DNA from: Methanobacteriota archaeon
Lineage (GTDB): Archaea > Halobacteriota > Methanosarcinia > Methanosarcinales > Methanosarcinaceae
Assembly (NCBI GenBank): GCA_030837265.1
Contig: JAUPKV010000249.1
Location: 1-9,160, forward strand
DNA: 9,160 bases
Direction: 5' to 3'
A program made the position numbers and the translations under genes. The notes beneath the pieces were generated by a model, which was not told the origin of the DNA, ran no database searches, and saw only the letters and a program-made list of their open reading frames with translations. Below, one piece after another: positions 1 to 5,648 of this stretch (positions are counted from its first letter, which is position 1; each line of letters starts with the position of its first letter).

Positions 1-156
1 GCAGGCCTCAAGGATATCCACTACCCTATCGGGACACGAGCGAGCACCATTCATAAGCACATTCTAGAATATAAACTTTGTTCCTTGATACTGGCTAAAT
101 TCAGGATGCGCTATCCATGCGTCAGTAAACCCTTTAGAAAAAAAATCCTGTCTCCA
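1..156 (-). pseudogene. possible eroded minus-strand gene fragment with in-frame TAG
   Basis: Read on the minus strand from 156 down to 1, this stretch is open for 52 codons except for one TAG at 66-64; it is preceded by a TAA at 159-157. The conceptual peptide looks protein-like before the TAG (for example FTDAWIAHPEFSQY) and after it (for example NGARSCPDRVVDILEAC). There is no ATG, GTG or TTG between the TAA and the TAG, so an intact gene cannot start there. A GTG (60-58) and an ATG (54-52) follow the TAG, and a gene starting at either would run out of the window. I do not recognise the family. It could be a decayed gene, the start of a partial gene, or chance; the plus strand is also open in frame 1 up to 171. 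Confidence is low. Confidence 0.25.
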
Positions 157-207
157 TTAAATCAATGTCAATAAAGATTAAATGCAACAAACTCATTTTC
201 ATATTTT

Positions 208-1395
208 ATGTCGATGACCATAGGACTTGCAGGAAAACCCAATGCTAGAAAATCAACCTTTTTTAAAGCTGCTACCCTTGCAGATGTTGAAATTGCAAAC
301 TATCCTTTCACAACCATAAGTGCTAACCATGGAGTTACCTATGTACGGGTTGAGTGCCCCTGCAAGGACAAGGAGAAGACGTGTGGAAAATGTGTGGATG
401 GGGTGAGACTTGTCCCGATTAACATAATTGACGTTGCCGGACTTGTACCTGATGCATGTAAAGGAAGAGGACTTGGGAATACTTTTCTGGACGAACTCAG
501 GCAGGCTCAAGCAATAATCCATGTGGTGGATGCTTCTGGTGGGACGGACTGTGAGGGCAACCCTGTAGAGATAGGGGACCATGACCCTCTCGAAGATGTA
601 GTCTTCCTCAACAGGGAAATTACTATGTGGCTCTACGGCATTTTGGAAAGGAACTGGACCAAGCTTGCCAGAAAAATCCAGGCCGAGGGTCTTAAACTTG
701 ATGCAGTAATTGCGGAACAGCTTGCCGGAGCAGGAATAAGAGAATCCGATGTAAATGTAGCTCTGTTAGAAACCGGGCTTGCAAGGCTGGAACAGGTTAA
801 GTGGAGCGAAGAAGATATGATCAGGCTCTGCGACTCTATGCGGGAGATTAGCAAGCCTCTACTTATTGCTGCAAATAAAGTAGATATTGCCCCAAGAGAA
901 AACCTTGGCAAGCTCAAGGATCTGAACAAGATAGTAGTGCCTACAAGCGCAGCAGCCGAACTTGCACTCAAGTCCGCAGCAAAAAGCGGGATCATCAGGT
1001 ACATCCCGGGGGATATGAGTTTTGATTTACTTACCGAGGATGTAACTAAAGGGCAGAAAAAAGGGCTTGAAGCTATCCAGAAAGTGATTGAGATGTTTGG
1101 CAGCACCGGAGTTCAGGAATGCATAAACCGAACTGTCTTTGAGCTGTTGGACCTTATTGTAGTATATCCCGTAGAAGACGAAGGAAAATGGTCAGACAAA
1201 AATGGGAACATGCTCCCGGATGCATACCTTATGAAAAGAGGCTCTAATTGCCACGATCTTGCATATCAAATCCATACGGAAATCGGGGATCGGTTCCTGT
1301 ATGCAATGGATGCGCGGACAAGACTCAGATTAGGGGAAAAGCATGAGCTGAAAAATGGGGATGTAATCAAGATTGTATCTACCGCAAAAAAATGA
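208..1395 (+). CDS. ychF: YchF/OBG-family translation-associated GTPase (altered P-loop)
   Basis: Archaeal member of the OBG/YchF P-loop NTPases, which associate with ribosomes; at 395 aa it has about the length usual for archaeal homologues. The P-loop lies at residues 9-17 (GKPNARKST), switch I at 31-37 (NYPFTTI), G3 at 75-78 (DVAG) and the guanine-specificity motif NKVD at 223-226, which favours GTP over the ATP used by bacterial YchF and human OLA1. A Cys cluster at 50, 52, 59 and 62 looks able to bind metal. The last 80 or so residues form a TGS domain, often RNA or ribosome binding. The oddity is Arg14 (AGA, 247-249), where the GxxxxGK[ST] motif expects Gly. Everything else is well kept, so this is either a real variant or a base error. 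ATG 208 and ATG 214 are both possible starts; no ribosome binding site is visible, so the mRNA may be leaderless. Confidence 0.93.
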   Translation: MSMTIGLAGKPNARKSTFFKAATLADVEIANYPFTTISANHGVTYVRVECPCKDKEKTCGKCVDGVRLVPINIIDVAGLVPDACKGRGLGNTFLDELRQAQAIIHVVDASGGTDCEGNPVEIGDHDPLEDVVFLNREITMWLYGILERNWTKLARKIQAEGLKLDAVIAEQLAGAGIRESDVNVALLETGLARLEQVKWSEEDMIRLCDSMREISKPLLIAANKVDIAPRENLGKLKDLNKIVVPTSAAAELALKSAAKSGIIRYIPGDMSFDLLTEDVTKGQKKGLEAIQKVIEMFGSTGVQECINRTVFELLDLIVVYPVEDEGKWSDKNGNMLPDAYLMKRGSNCHDLAYQIHTEIGDRFLYAMDARTRLRLGEKHELKNGDVIKIVSTAKK

Positions 1396-1424
1396 AAGGA
1401 AAAACCGGATTGCTATAGCTTCAA

Positions 1425-1430
1425 GGGAGG
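1425..1430 (+). promoter_or_regulatory. ribosome binding site that sets the cis-prenyltransferase start
   Basis: GGGAGG lies 11 nt upstream of ATG 1442. The reading frame stays open upstream to a TTG at 1373 inside ychF, but only the ATG has a ribosome binding site, and family similarity begins after it. Confidence 0.6.
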
Positions 1431-1441
1431 ATATTCCCCAG

Positions 1442-2116
1442 ATGGATTTATTTTCTTTTGTTTATCCTTTTTACGAAAAGTTCCTGACCTGGCAAATAAC
1501 CAGGTCACCTTTAAAGATCCCCAGGCACGTGGCAGTCATACTTAAGGAGACCGATCTCCTTGACGTCAAAGGGATGGAGAGGCTTTTATCCGCAATTACT
1601 GTTCTGAGAAGATTTAAAGTCGAGTTTGTTAGCATTTATGTGGATATCCTCAATACTGATTCTCAGTTGAAAGCGGAAATTGCATCAACGCTCAGAACCC
1701 GGTTAGAAGAGAGTTTTTCTTCCCTTCCTGAAGGTACAGGCTATACAATATACGGCCTTGAAGGAGAATTAAAGAGCATTCTTCATGGAAAGGACTTTTT
1801 CGTATATGTTTCATTGGGGTTCGGAGGTAGGGATGAAATTACAAGCGCAGTGCTGACCATTCTTGAAAAAGTAAAGACGGGAGCCATCAAGCCTGAAGAG
1901 GTAGATGAAAAATTGCTAGAATCACACCTCCTTGTCAAACACGAACCTGATATTATGATCCGTTCGGGAGGGCAAAAGCTCTCGGATTTTCTGGTCTGGC
2001 AATCAGTGTACTCAGAATTATATTTTACAGATGTCAACTGGGAAGATGTGCGGAGACTGGATATCCTGAGACTCATAAGGGACTTCCAGAAAAGACAGAG
2101 AAGGTATGGGAAGTGA
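1442..2116 (+). CDS. cis-prenyltransferase family protein, NgBR/Nus1-like subunit lacking the DGN motif
   Basis: A 224-aa protein of the undecaprenyl/dehydrodolichyl diphosphate synthase family, which makes the long polyprenyl carriers used for glycosylation. The C-terminal half is typical: GFGGRDEI at about 126-133, EPDIMIRSGG at 168-177, then the SDFLVWQSVYSELYFTDV block, ending in a basic tail like the family's R-x-RR(F/Y)G end. The N-terminal catalytic motif HxAxxMDGNxR is replaced by HVAVILKETDL (29-39), so the Asp that binds the diphosphate is Lys35. This is the pattern of the non-catalytic eukaryotic subunit NgBR/Nus1. From memory, a heteromeric cis-prenyltransferase has been reported in Methanosarcina mazei, and this gene fits its non-catalytic partner; the catalytic subunit would lie elsewhere. 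It starts 46 nt after ychF and overlaps the next gene by 11 nt, so it is probably co-transcribed with both. No N-terminal membrane helix is evident. Confidence 0.85.
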   Translation: MDLFSFVYPFYEKFLTWQITRSPLKIPRHVAVILKETDLLDVKGMERLLSAITVLRRFKVEFVSIYVDILNTDSQLKAEIASTLRTRLEESFSSLPEGTGYTIYGLEGELKSILHGKDFFVYVSLGFGGRDEITSAVLTILEKVKTGAIKPEEVDEKLLESHLLVKHEPDIMIRSGGQKLSDFLVWQSVYSELYFTDVNWEDVRRLDILRLIRDFQKRQRRYGK

Positions 2117-2654
2117 GTTGATGGGATTTGGCGATAAGTCAACAATTTTTCGCTATGTGGTGGTTGTTTGCTCGAAATGCAGACTGCATGCCCAGATAAT
2201 GGAGACTGGAAAAAATACTATAAAATGTCAGCACTGCGGTGCTGTCCTTGAAGCCCGGAGGCTGAGAATACTTTATTCATCCGAGCATTTGAATGATGCA
2301 GTGACTTTCCGGACACGTTTGCAGGCTGAAATCTCCGGAACAGGAAGTGAAACTTTTTCACTGAAAAGCTCCGTAGAAGGGCACACCCCCTCTAAATCCC
2401 GAAACGAGAATAGTAAAAATATGTCGGAGTTTACAAGAAAAATAGTCACTGATAATCTGCTTCCTAAAAAGGATCGGAAATCAGTTTTTCTTGATCTTCT
2501 GGAAGCCGCAGGCGGAGAAATGCAAATTGACGAATTTCAGCAGAAAGCCCTGGAAAAGGGAATAAACTCTGAGAAGTTCGATTTAATTCTTAAAAATCTT
2601 CTGGAAATAGGAGAACTTTATTCGCCTGAACCTGGAATAATAAAACGTGTCTGA
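2106..2654 (+). CDS. zinc-ribbon and winged-helix protein (DUF5817-like)
   Basis: A 182-aa protein in two parts. Residues 18-55 form a zinc ribbon with CSKC at 22-25 and CQHC at 41-44, followed by a basic stretch; this resembles the small archaeal DUF5817 proteins. A polar, probably disordered linker (about 78-120) leads to a winged-helix-like domain (about 123-182) that ends EPGIIKRV and resembles the C-terminal helix-turn-helix of archaeal MCM helicases. That suggests contact with nucleic acid or the replication or transcription machinery, but the function is not known to me. The first ATG overlaps the end of the cis-prenyltransferase gene by 11 nt, implying translational coupling. ATG 2121 is an alternative start five codons later. 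GAAGG just upstream is a weak ribosome binding site for the first. Why it is coupled to lipid-carrier synthesis is unclear. Confidence 0.8.
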   Translation: MGSELMGFGDKSTIFRYVVVVCSKCRLHAQIMETGKNTIKCQHCGAVLEARRLRILYSSEHLNDAVTFRTRLQAEISGTGSETFSLKSSVEGHTPSKSRNENSKNMSEFTRKIVTDNLLPKKDRKSVFLDLLEAAGGEMQIDEFQQKALEKGINSEKFDLILKNLLEIGELYSPEPGIIKRV

Positions 2655-2687
2655 AAAAGAATCAACAACATAAAGTAGCAGCAAAAC

Positions 2688-2692
2688 TTTTT
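2688..2692 (+). terminator. short T-tract, possible archaeal terminator
   Basis: Five T's lie 34 nt after the stop of the zinc-ribbon gene. Archaeal RNA polymerase can stop at such U-tracts without a hairpin. The evidence is weak, because the whole spacer is AT-rich. Confidence 0.25.
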
Positions 2693-2722
2693 GTTACAAG
2701 ACATTTCTTTACGAATGATTTC

Positions 2723-2767
2723 AGAGACGAATTTTAGAGATGCGGAGACAAATTATAGAGATAAATT
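2723..2767 (+). repeat. three degenerate 11-bp repeats in the spacer before nrpR
   Basis: AGAGACGAATT (2723-2733), GGAGACAAATT (2744-2754) and AGAGATAAATT (2757-2767) are near copies, and a related AGAGACAATTAA lies at 2933-2944. They are in the 334-nt gap (2655-2988) between the zinc-ribbon gene and nrpR, which otherwise holds only AT-rich sequence, other short repeats and candidate promoter elements. Their role is unknown. Confidence 0.5.
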
Positions 2768-2788
2768 ATTTAAGCACAAAAGAATTTA

Positions 2789-2818
2789 CTATAATAAACA
2801 TAGCTATAATAAACGTAG
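2789..2818 (+). repeat. tandem 15-bp repeat
   Basis: CTATAATAAACATAG (2789-2803) is followed directly by CTATAATAAACGTAG (2804-2818), with one mismatch. Each unit contains a TATAATAA core that could act as a TATA box, so this may be a duplicated promoter element or a protein binding site. It could also be simple AT-rich slippage. Confidence 0.65.
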
Positions 2819-2824
2819 ACTAAA

Positions 2825-2870
2825 TTGAACCAACTTTGAGCAAAAGAATTGGGTTAAATTTGGGTTCAAA
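2825..2870 (+). repeat. inverted repeat plus 11-bp tandem repeat upstream of nrpR
   Basis: TTGAACC (2825-2831) is the inverse complement of GGTTCAA (2863-2869). The right arm lies in a tandem pair, TTGGGTTAAAT (2849-2859) and TTGGGTTCAAA (2860-2870), spaced by 11 bp, about one helical turn. This is the layout expected of a cooperative protein binding site, but no matching regulator is known to me. Confidence 0.45.
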
Positions 2871-2908
2871 AGATTAAAATCTACTTTCAACTCATGATTA
2901 ATTCTTAT

Positions 2909-2918
2909 GAATATATTC
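2909..2918 (+). promoter_or_regulatory. candidate TATA box for nrpR
   Basis: The AT core of GAATATATTC could place a start of transcription near 2938-2945, giving a leader of about 45 nt that includes the AAAGGA ribosome binding site at 2977-2982. A second box, TTAAATACA at 2957-2965, would start transcription almost at the gene and lose that site. Both are read by eye. Confidence 0.35.
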
Positions 2919-2988
2919 TCAGAATCCCACTCAGAGACAATTAATCCGACAAAATGTTAAATACATTTTTTTGTGCAAAGGAATAACG

Positions 2989-3972
2989 GTGTTAAATATG
3001 ATGGACCCGCAAATTGAGAGAAAACTTATTGAAATTATGAGGGTGATTCACGAAAGTGACAAACCTATTGGCGCCCGAGCCATAGCTGACGAACTGAATA
3101 ATAGGGGCTATGATATAGGGGAGCGGGCTGTCCGATATCATCTAAGGATCCTGGACGAAAGGGGATTCACACGCAAACACGGATATGCCGGGCGTACGTT
3201 AACCGAGCTTGGAGAAAGCGAGATGAATGATGCTCTCATTGGAGATCGCTTTGGTTTCGTAATATCCCGTATAGAAGAGATGGCTTTTAGAACCACATTT
3301 GACCCCGAGACCGGGGAAGGGGTGGTGCCGGTAAATATATCCTACTTTGATAAAGACGATTTTGAAACTGTTGTTGATGTAGTTTCATATACTTCACATG
3401 CAGGATATATGATAAGCTCCAAAGTTAAAATTATTGAAGAGGATGACGGATTTATTTACCTGCCTCCGGGAAAGATCGGAATAGCAACAGTATGTAGTGT
3501 TACTTTTGACGGATTACTTCTAAAAGCGGGTATTCCGGTAGAACCTTCCTATGGCGGCATTCTTCAGATAGAAGATAAAAAACCTGCACATTTTTTAGAT
3601 CTGATCTCTTACAGCGGGACTTCTATCGACCCCATCCAAATTTTCATGAAAAGGAATCCCACTTCCGTACTCGAAGTGCTTGAAAAAGGAGAAGGAAAAA
3701 TCCTTGCTAATGTACGCCAGATAAATTACTCCGCCTATGATCGGGTAATAGAAATCATTAATAGGGCAGAAAAGGCAGGACTTGGGGGTTGTTTCCCCCC
3801 TTCTGGCGAGATTGATGAGTCTTTATTTGGAGCACCTATTGAAGTAGGCAAGTTTGGAATTGCGATTGTAGGAGGAATTAACGGAATCTGTGCTCTTGAA
3901 GAGACCGGAGTTGAAATTGAAACGAATCCGGTATCTACAATTATGGAGTACAAAACAATGTCGGAAATCTGA
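2989..3972 (+). CDS. nrpR: global nitrogen regulator NrpR (NrpRI type)
   Basis: A transcriptional repressor of nitrogen fixation and ammonia assimilation genes in methanogens; in the family it releases DNA when 2-oxoglutarate rises under nitrogen limitation. It has an N-terminal winged helix (about 8-78, with the recognition region near ERAVRYHLRILDERG) and one NrpR sensor domain (PF01995, former DUF128) from about 85 to the end, with conserved stretches such as GILQIEDKKPAHFLDLISYSG. Methanococcus NrpR carries two sensor domains, whereas the one-domain form with helix-turn-helix is the Methanosarcina NrpRI type, which works with a separate NrpRII protein not seen here. I chose GTG 2989 (327 aa) because AAAGGA lies 6 nt upstream; ATG 2998 or 3001 are realistic alternatives, and TTG 2971 is unlikely. 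The next gene follows after 10 nt. Confidence 0.9.
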   Translation: MLNMMDPQIERKLIEIMRVIHESDKPIGARAIADELNNRGYDIGERAVRYHLRILDERGFTRKHGYAGRTLTELGESEMNDALIGDRFGFVISRIEEMAFRTTFDPETGEGVVPVNISYFDKDDFETVVDVVSYTSHAGYMISSKVKIIEEDDGFIYLPPGKIGIATVCSVTFDGLLLKAGIPVEPSYGGILQIEDKKPAHFLDLISYSGTSIDPIQIFMKRNPTSVLEVLEKGEGKILANVRQINYSAYDRVIEIINRAEKAGLGGCFPPSGEIDESLFGAPIEVGKFGIAIVGGINGICALEETGVEIETNPVSTIMEYKTMSEI

Positions 3973-3974
3973 GG
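3971..3974 (+). promoter_or_regulatory. ribosome binding site overlapping the nrpR stop codon
   Basis: GAGG overlaps the TGA of nrpR and lies 8 nt before GTG 3983. It fixes the start of the metallo-beta-lactamase gene, rather than the upstream TTG at 3890, and suggests coupled translation with nrpR. Confidence 0.65.
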
Positions 3975-3982
3975 AAATCCAG

Positions 3983-4645
3983 GTGTTCAGGTTTACTGTA
4001 ATCTACGACAATGAAGCAAACCCGGGTTTTACCGGAAGCTGGGGATTTGCAGCCATTATCGAATCAAATGACGAAACCCTACTTTTCGATACGGGCTGGG
4101 ATGGAATCCTTCTTCTTAAAAATATGAAGAAACTTCAGATCAGTCCTTATCATATTAAAAAGTTAATTCTTTCTCACCAGCACTGGGACCACATTGGAGG
4201 CCTTCCCGAGATCCTTCAAGAAAATACTGATATAAAAGTATTTGTCCCAGCTTCCTTTTCGGAGAATCTCAAAAGAGAAATTGGTAAGAGAGCTTTTCTT
4301 GTCGAAGTAGAAGGGCCTGTAGAGATATCCCGGGATATAAGGAGCACAGGAGAACTCGGGGATAAAATTAAAGAACAGGCCCTTATTCTGGATACGGAAG
4401 GCGGATCTTATGTGCTTACGGGCTGCGCTCATCCTGGCCTTGCCTCTATTTTAAATTCTGCTCTCGCTTACGGGAATGTAAAAGGGATTTTAGGGGGGCT
4501 TCACGATAGTGAGGAGTTTGAAAAGTTAAAAGGAATGGAAACCATAGCTGTAGGGCACTGTACTCTTCATAAGGAAAAAATTAAAGAGATCTTTCCTTCA
4601 GAGTTTATCGAGATTAAAGTTGGTCTATGTCTGGAATTGAGATGA
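3983..4645 (+). CDS. metallo-beta-lactamase-fold hydrolase, RFAP synthase-like (COG1237 type)
   Basis: A 220-aa MBL-fold protein. The metal site is clear: SHQHWDH at 64-70 (H65, H67, D69, H70), H150 in GCAHPG, and H192 in GHCT. Asp36 in LLFDTG and the GGLH block at 171-174 also fit. The combination of FDTG, GCAH and HCT motifs recalls COG1237, whose members are annotated as 7,8-dihydropterin-6-methyl-4-(beta-D-ribofuranosyl)aminobenzene-5'-phosphate synthase, a step in methanopterin synthesis. That name is transferred widely and weakly, so I would call the substrate unknown. No signal peptide or membrane helix is visible, so it is likely cytosolic. It starts at GTG 3983, 10 nt after nrpR, and so is probably in its operon. 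This hints at expression alongside the nitrogen regulator without proving a functional tie. Confidence 0.82.
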   Translation: MFRFTVIYDNEANPGFTGSWGFAAIIESNDETLLFDTGWDGILLLKNMKKLQISPYHIKKLILSHQHWDHIGGLPEILQENTDIKVFVPASFSENLKREIGKRAFLVEVEGPVEISRDIRSTGELGDKIKEQALILDTEGGSYVLTGCAHPGLASILNSALAYGNVKGILGGLHDSEEFEKLKGMETIAVGHCTLHKEKIKEIFPSEFIEIKVGLCLELR

Positions 4646-4663
4646 AAATAAACAGAGTGAAAG

Positions 4664-4703
4664 TTAGAGGACAATGTATAATTAGAAATAGAATGTCCTC
4701 TAA
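4664..4703 (+). terminator. hairpin with perfect 10-bp stem after the MBL gene
   Basis: TTAGAGGACA (4664-4673) pairs perfectly with TGTCCTCTAA (4694-4703) across a 20-nt loop, 18 nt after the MBL stop codon. It has no T-tract after it, so it could be a transcript-end stabiliser, a terminator or an operator. It lies in the 259-nt gap before sufC. Confidence 0.5.
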
Positions 4704-4706
4704 AAA

Positions 4707-4724
4707 GGATAAAAGAAATTATCC
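4707..4724 (+). repeat. short hairpin with AAGAAA loop
   Basis: GGATAA (4707-4712) and TTATCC (4719-4724) form a 6-bp stem with loop AAGAAA, just 3 nt after the larger hairpin. The hairpin after sufB has the same loop sequence. Confidence 0.4.
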
Positions 4725-4763
4725 AGAAATGCGGAACCCGAACAAAAACACAATTCAAACTTA

Positions 4764-4780
4764 AGTATAAATGTCCGGAC
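4764..4780 (+). promoter_or_regulatory. candidate sufCB promoter with palindromic operator
   Basis: AGTATAAA (4764-4771) is a plausible archaeal TATA box, about 135 nt before sufC. The perfect 8-bp palindrome GTCCGGAC (4773-4780), GC-rich against an AT-rich background, lies directly downstream, where a bound repressor would block the start of transcription. Read by eye; no regulator is assigned. Confidence 0.4.
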
Positions 4781-4815
4781 TATTACCGCTTTTCACCTAT
4801 CAATTTATCATGATT

Positions 4816-4837
4816 GAGTATAATTTGAATGATCATT
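4816..4837 (+). promoter_or_regulatory. second candidate sufCB promoter
   Basis: GAGTATAAT at 4816-4824 resembles the upstream box and is followed by the 10-bp palindrome AATGATCATT (4828-4837). It would give a leader of roughly 60 nt. Which of the two is used cannot be told from sequence. Confidence 0.35.
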
Positions 4838-4904
4838 TTCTTGAGATACGGAAGAAAAATAATCGGGGAACCGTATTGAGAATTTAATAAAGGAAGAAAA
4901 TATC

Positions 4905-5648
4905 ATGCTGAAAATAGAGGATCTGACGGTAGAGGTCAATGGGAAAATTTTACTCCACGACGTAAGCCTCGAAGTCAAAAAGGGATATACAAATGTGCTT
5001 TTTGGGCCGAACGGAGCTGGAAAAACAGCTTTAATGAGAACAATTATGGGCTTTAGCGAGTACAGGATAATAAAAGGCCATATTGTGTTTAATGGTGAAG
5101 ACATAACCCACATGCCAGTTGACGAAAGAGCCCGCCTGGGACTTGGGATTATGATGCAGCGTCCTCCGGATATGTCCGGAATTAAACTCAATGATCTTGT
5201 AAGAGTTTTGTCAAAAGGGAGGAAAAATCCCGAAGTCCTTTCCAAAGAGCTAGGTATGGAGCGCTTCATGGACCGAGACGTAAATGTTGGTTTTTCAGGT
5301 GGAGAGATCAAGCGTTCCGAGCTGTTGCAGCTTGCAGCTCAGAACCCGGACTTCTATCTGCTGGACGAACCCGAGTCCGGAGTTGACCTCGTAAGCATAG
5401 AGCAGGTAGGAACTACGATCAAAGAGTTGATTGAAGCCGGGATTAACTGTCCGGGTGAGAGATGTGAGAGAGGAAAATCCGCCCTTATTATAACCCATAC
5501 AGGTCAAATCTTAGATTATGTGAAAGCAGACAGGGGATATATCCTCTGTAATGGGACTGTCATGTGTTCGGGAAATCCCTTGAAGATGCTTGAAGAGATA
5601 AAGAAAAAAGGGTATGAGGAGTGTATAAAATGCCGACTGATGAGGTAA
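4905..5648 (+). CDS. sufC: Fe-S cluster assembly ATPase SufC (SmsC type)
   Basis: An ABC-type ATPase (247 aa) that drives the SufB scaffold during iron-sulfur cluster assembly in the cytosol. It has Walker A GPNGAGKT (34-41), signature FSGGE (130-134, with Phe in place of the usual Leu), Walker B YLLDE (151-155) and the switch His198. No membrane segments are present, as expected for SufC. Two Cys pairs stand out: C182 and C187 in an insert between Walker B and the switch His, and C240-x-x-C243 at the very C-terminus; C215 and C221 add more. I do not recall these in bacterial SufC, and they may bind metal or a cluster. AGGAAG lies 10 nt before ATG 4905. The gene overlaps sufB by 19 nt. With only SufB as partner this matches the minimal archaeal system called SMS. 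Confidence 0.95.
   Translation: MLKIEDLTVEVNGKILLHDVSLEVKKGYTNVLFGPNGAGKTALMRTIMGFSEYRIIKGHIVFNGEDITHMPVDERARLGLGIMMQRPPDMSGIKLNDLVRVLSKGRKNPEVLSKELGMERFMDRDVNVGFSGGEIKRSELLQLAAQNPDFYLLDEPESGVDLVSIEQVGTTIKELIEAGINCPGERCERGKSALIITHTGQILDYVKADRGYILCNGTVMCSGNPLKMLEEIKKKGYEECIKCRLMR
5616..5621 (+). promoter_or_regulatory. ribosome binding site that sets the sufB start
   Basis: GAGGAG lies inside the end of sufC, 8 nt before ATG 5630. It argues for that ATG rather than the in-frame GTG at 5621, which overlaps the site itself. Confidence 0.7.

Noticed and set aside
1..171. Plus-strand frame 1 open from the window edge to TAA at 172-174
   Set aside because: The 57-codon peptide shows no family likeness, and the minus-strand reading is more protein-like; neither is secure.
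1373..1441. TTG 1373 as the start of the cis-prenyltransferase
   Set aside because: The first 23 residues overlap ychF, do not resemble the family and have no ribosome binding site; ATG 1442 has GGGAGG upstream.
2723..2944. CRISPR-like array from the 11-bp repeats
   Set aside because: The units are too short and degenerate, the spacing is irregular, and there are no cas genes.
2655..2988. NrpR operator of the GGAA-N-TTCC type upstream of nrpR (autoregulation)
   Set aside because: I could not find a matching inverted pair in this spacer, so autoregulation by NrpR is not supported.
3890..3982. TTG 3890 as the start of the MBL protein
   Set aside because: It lies inside nrpR and adds 31 basic residues without family likeness; GTG 3983 has a well-placed GAGG.
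4567..4758. Minus-strand open frame of 63 codons between the MBL gene and sufC
   Set aside because: It is antisense to the MBL gene end and to the hairpins, has no family likeness and no convincing ribosome binding site.
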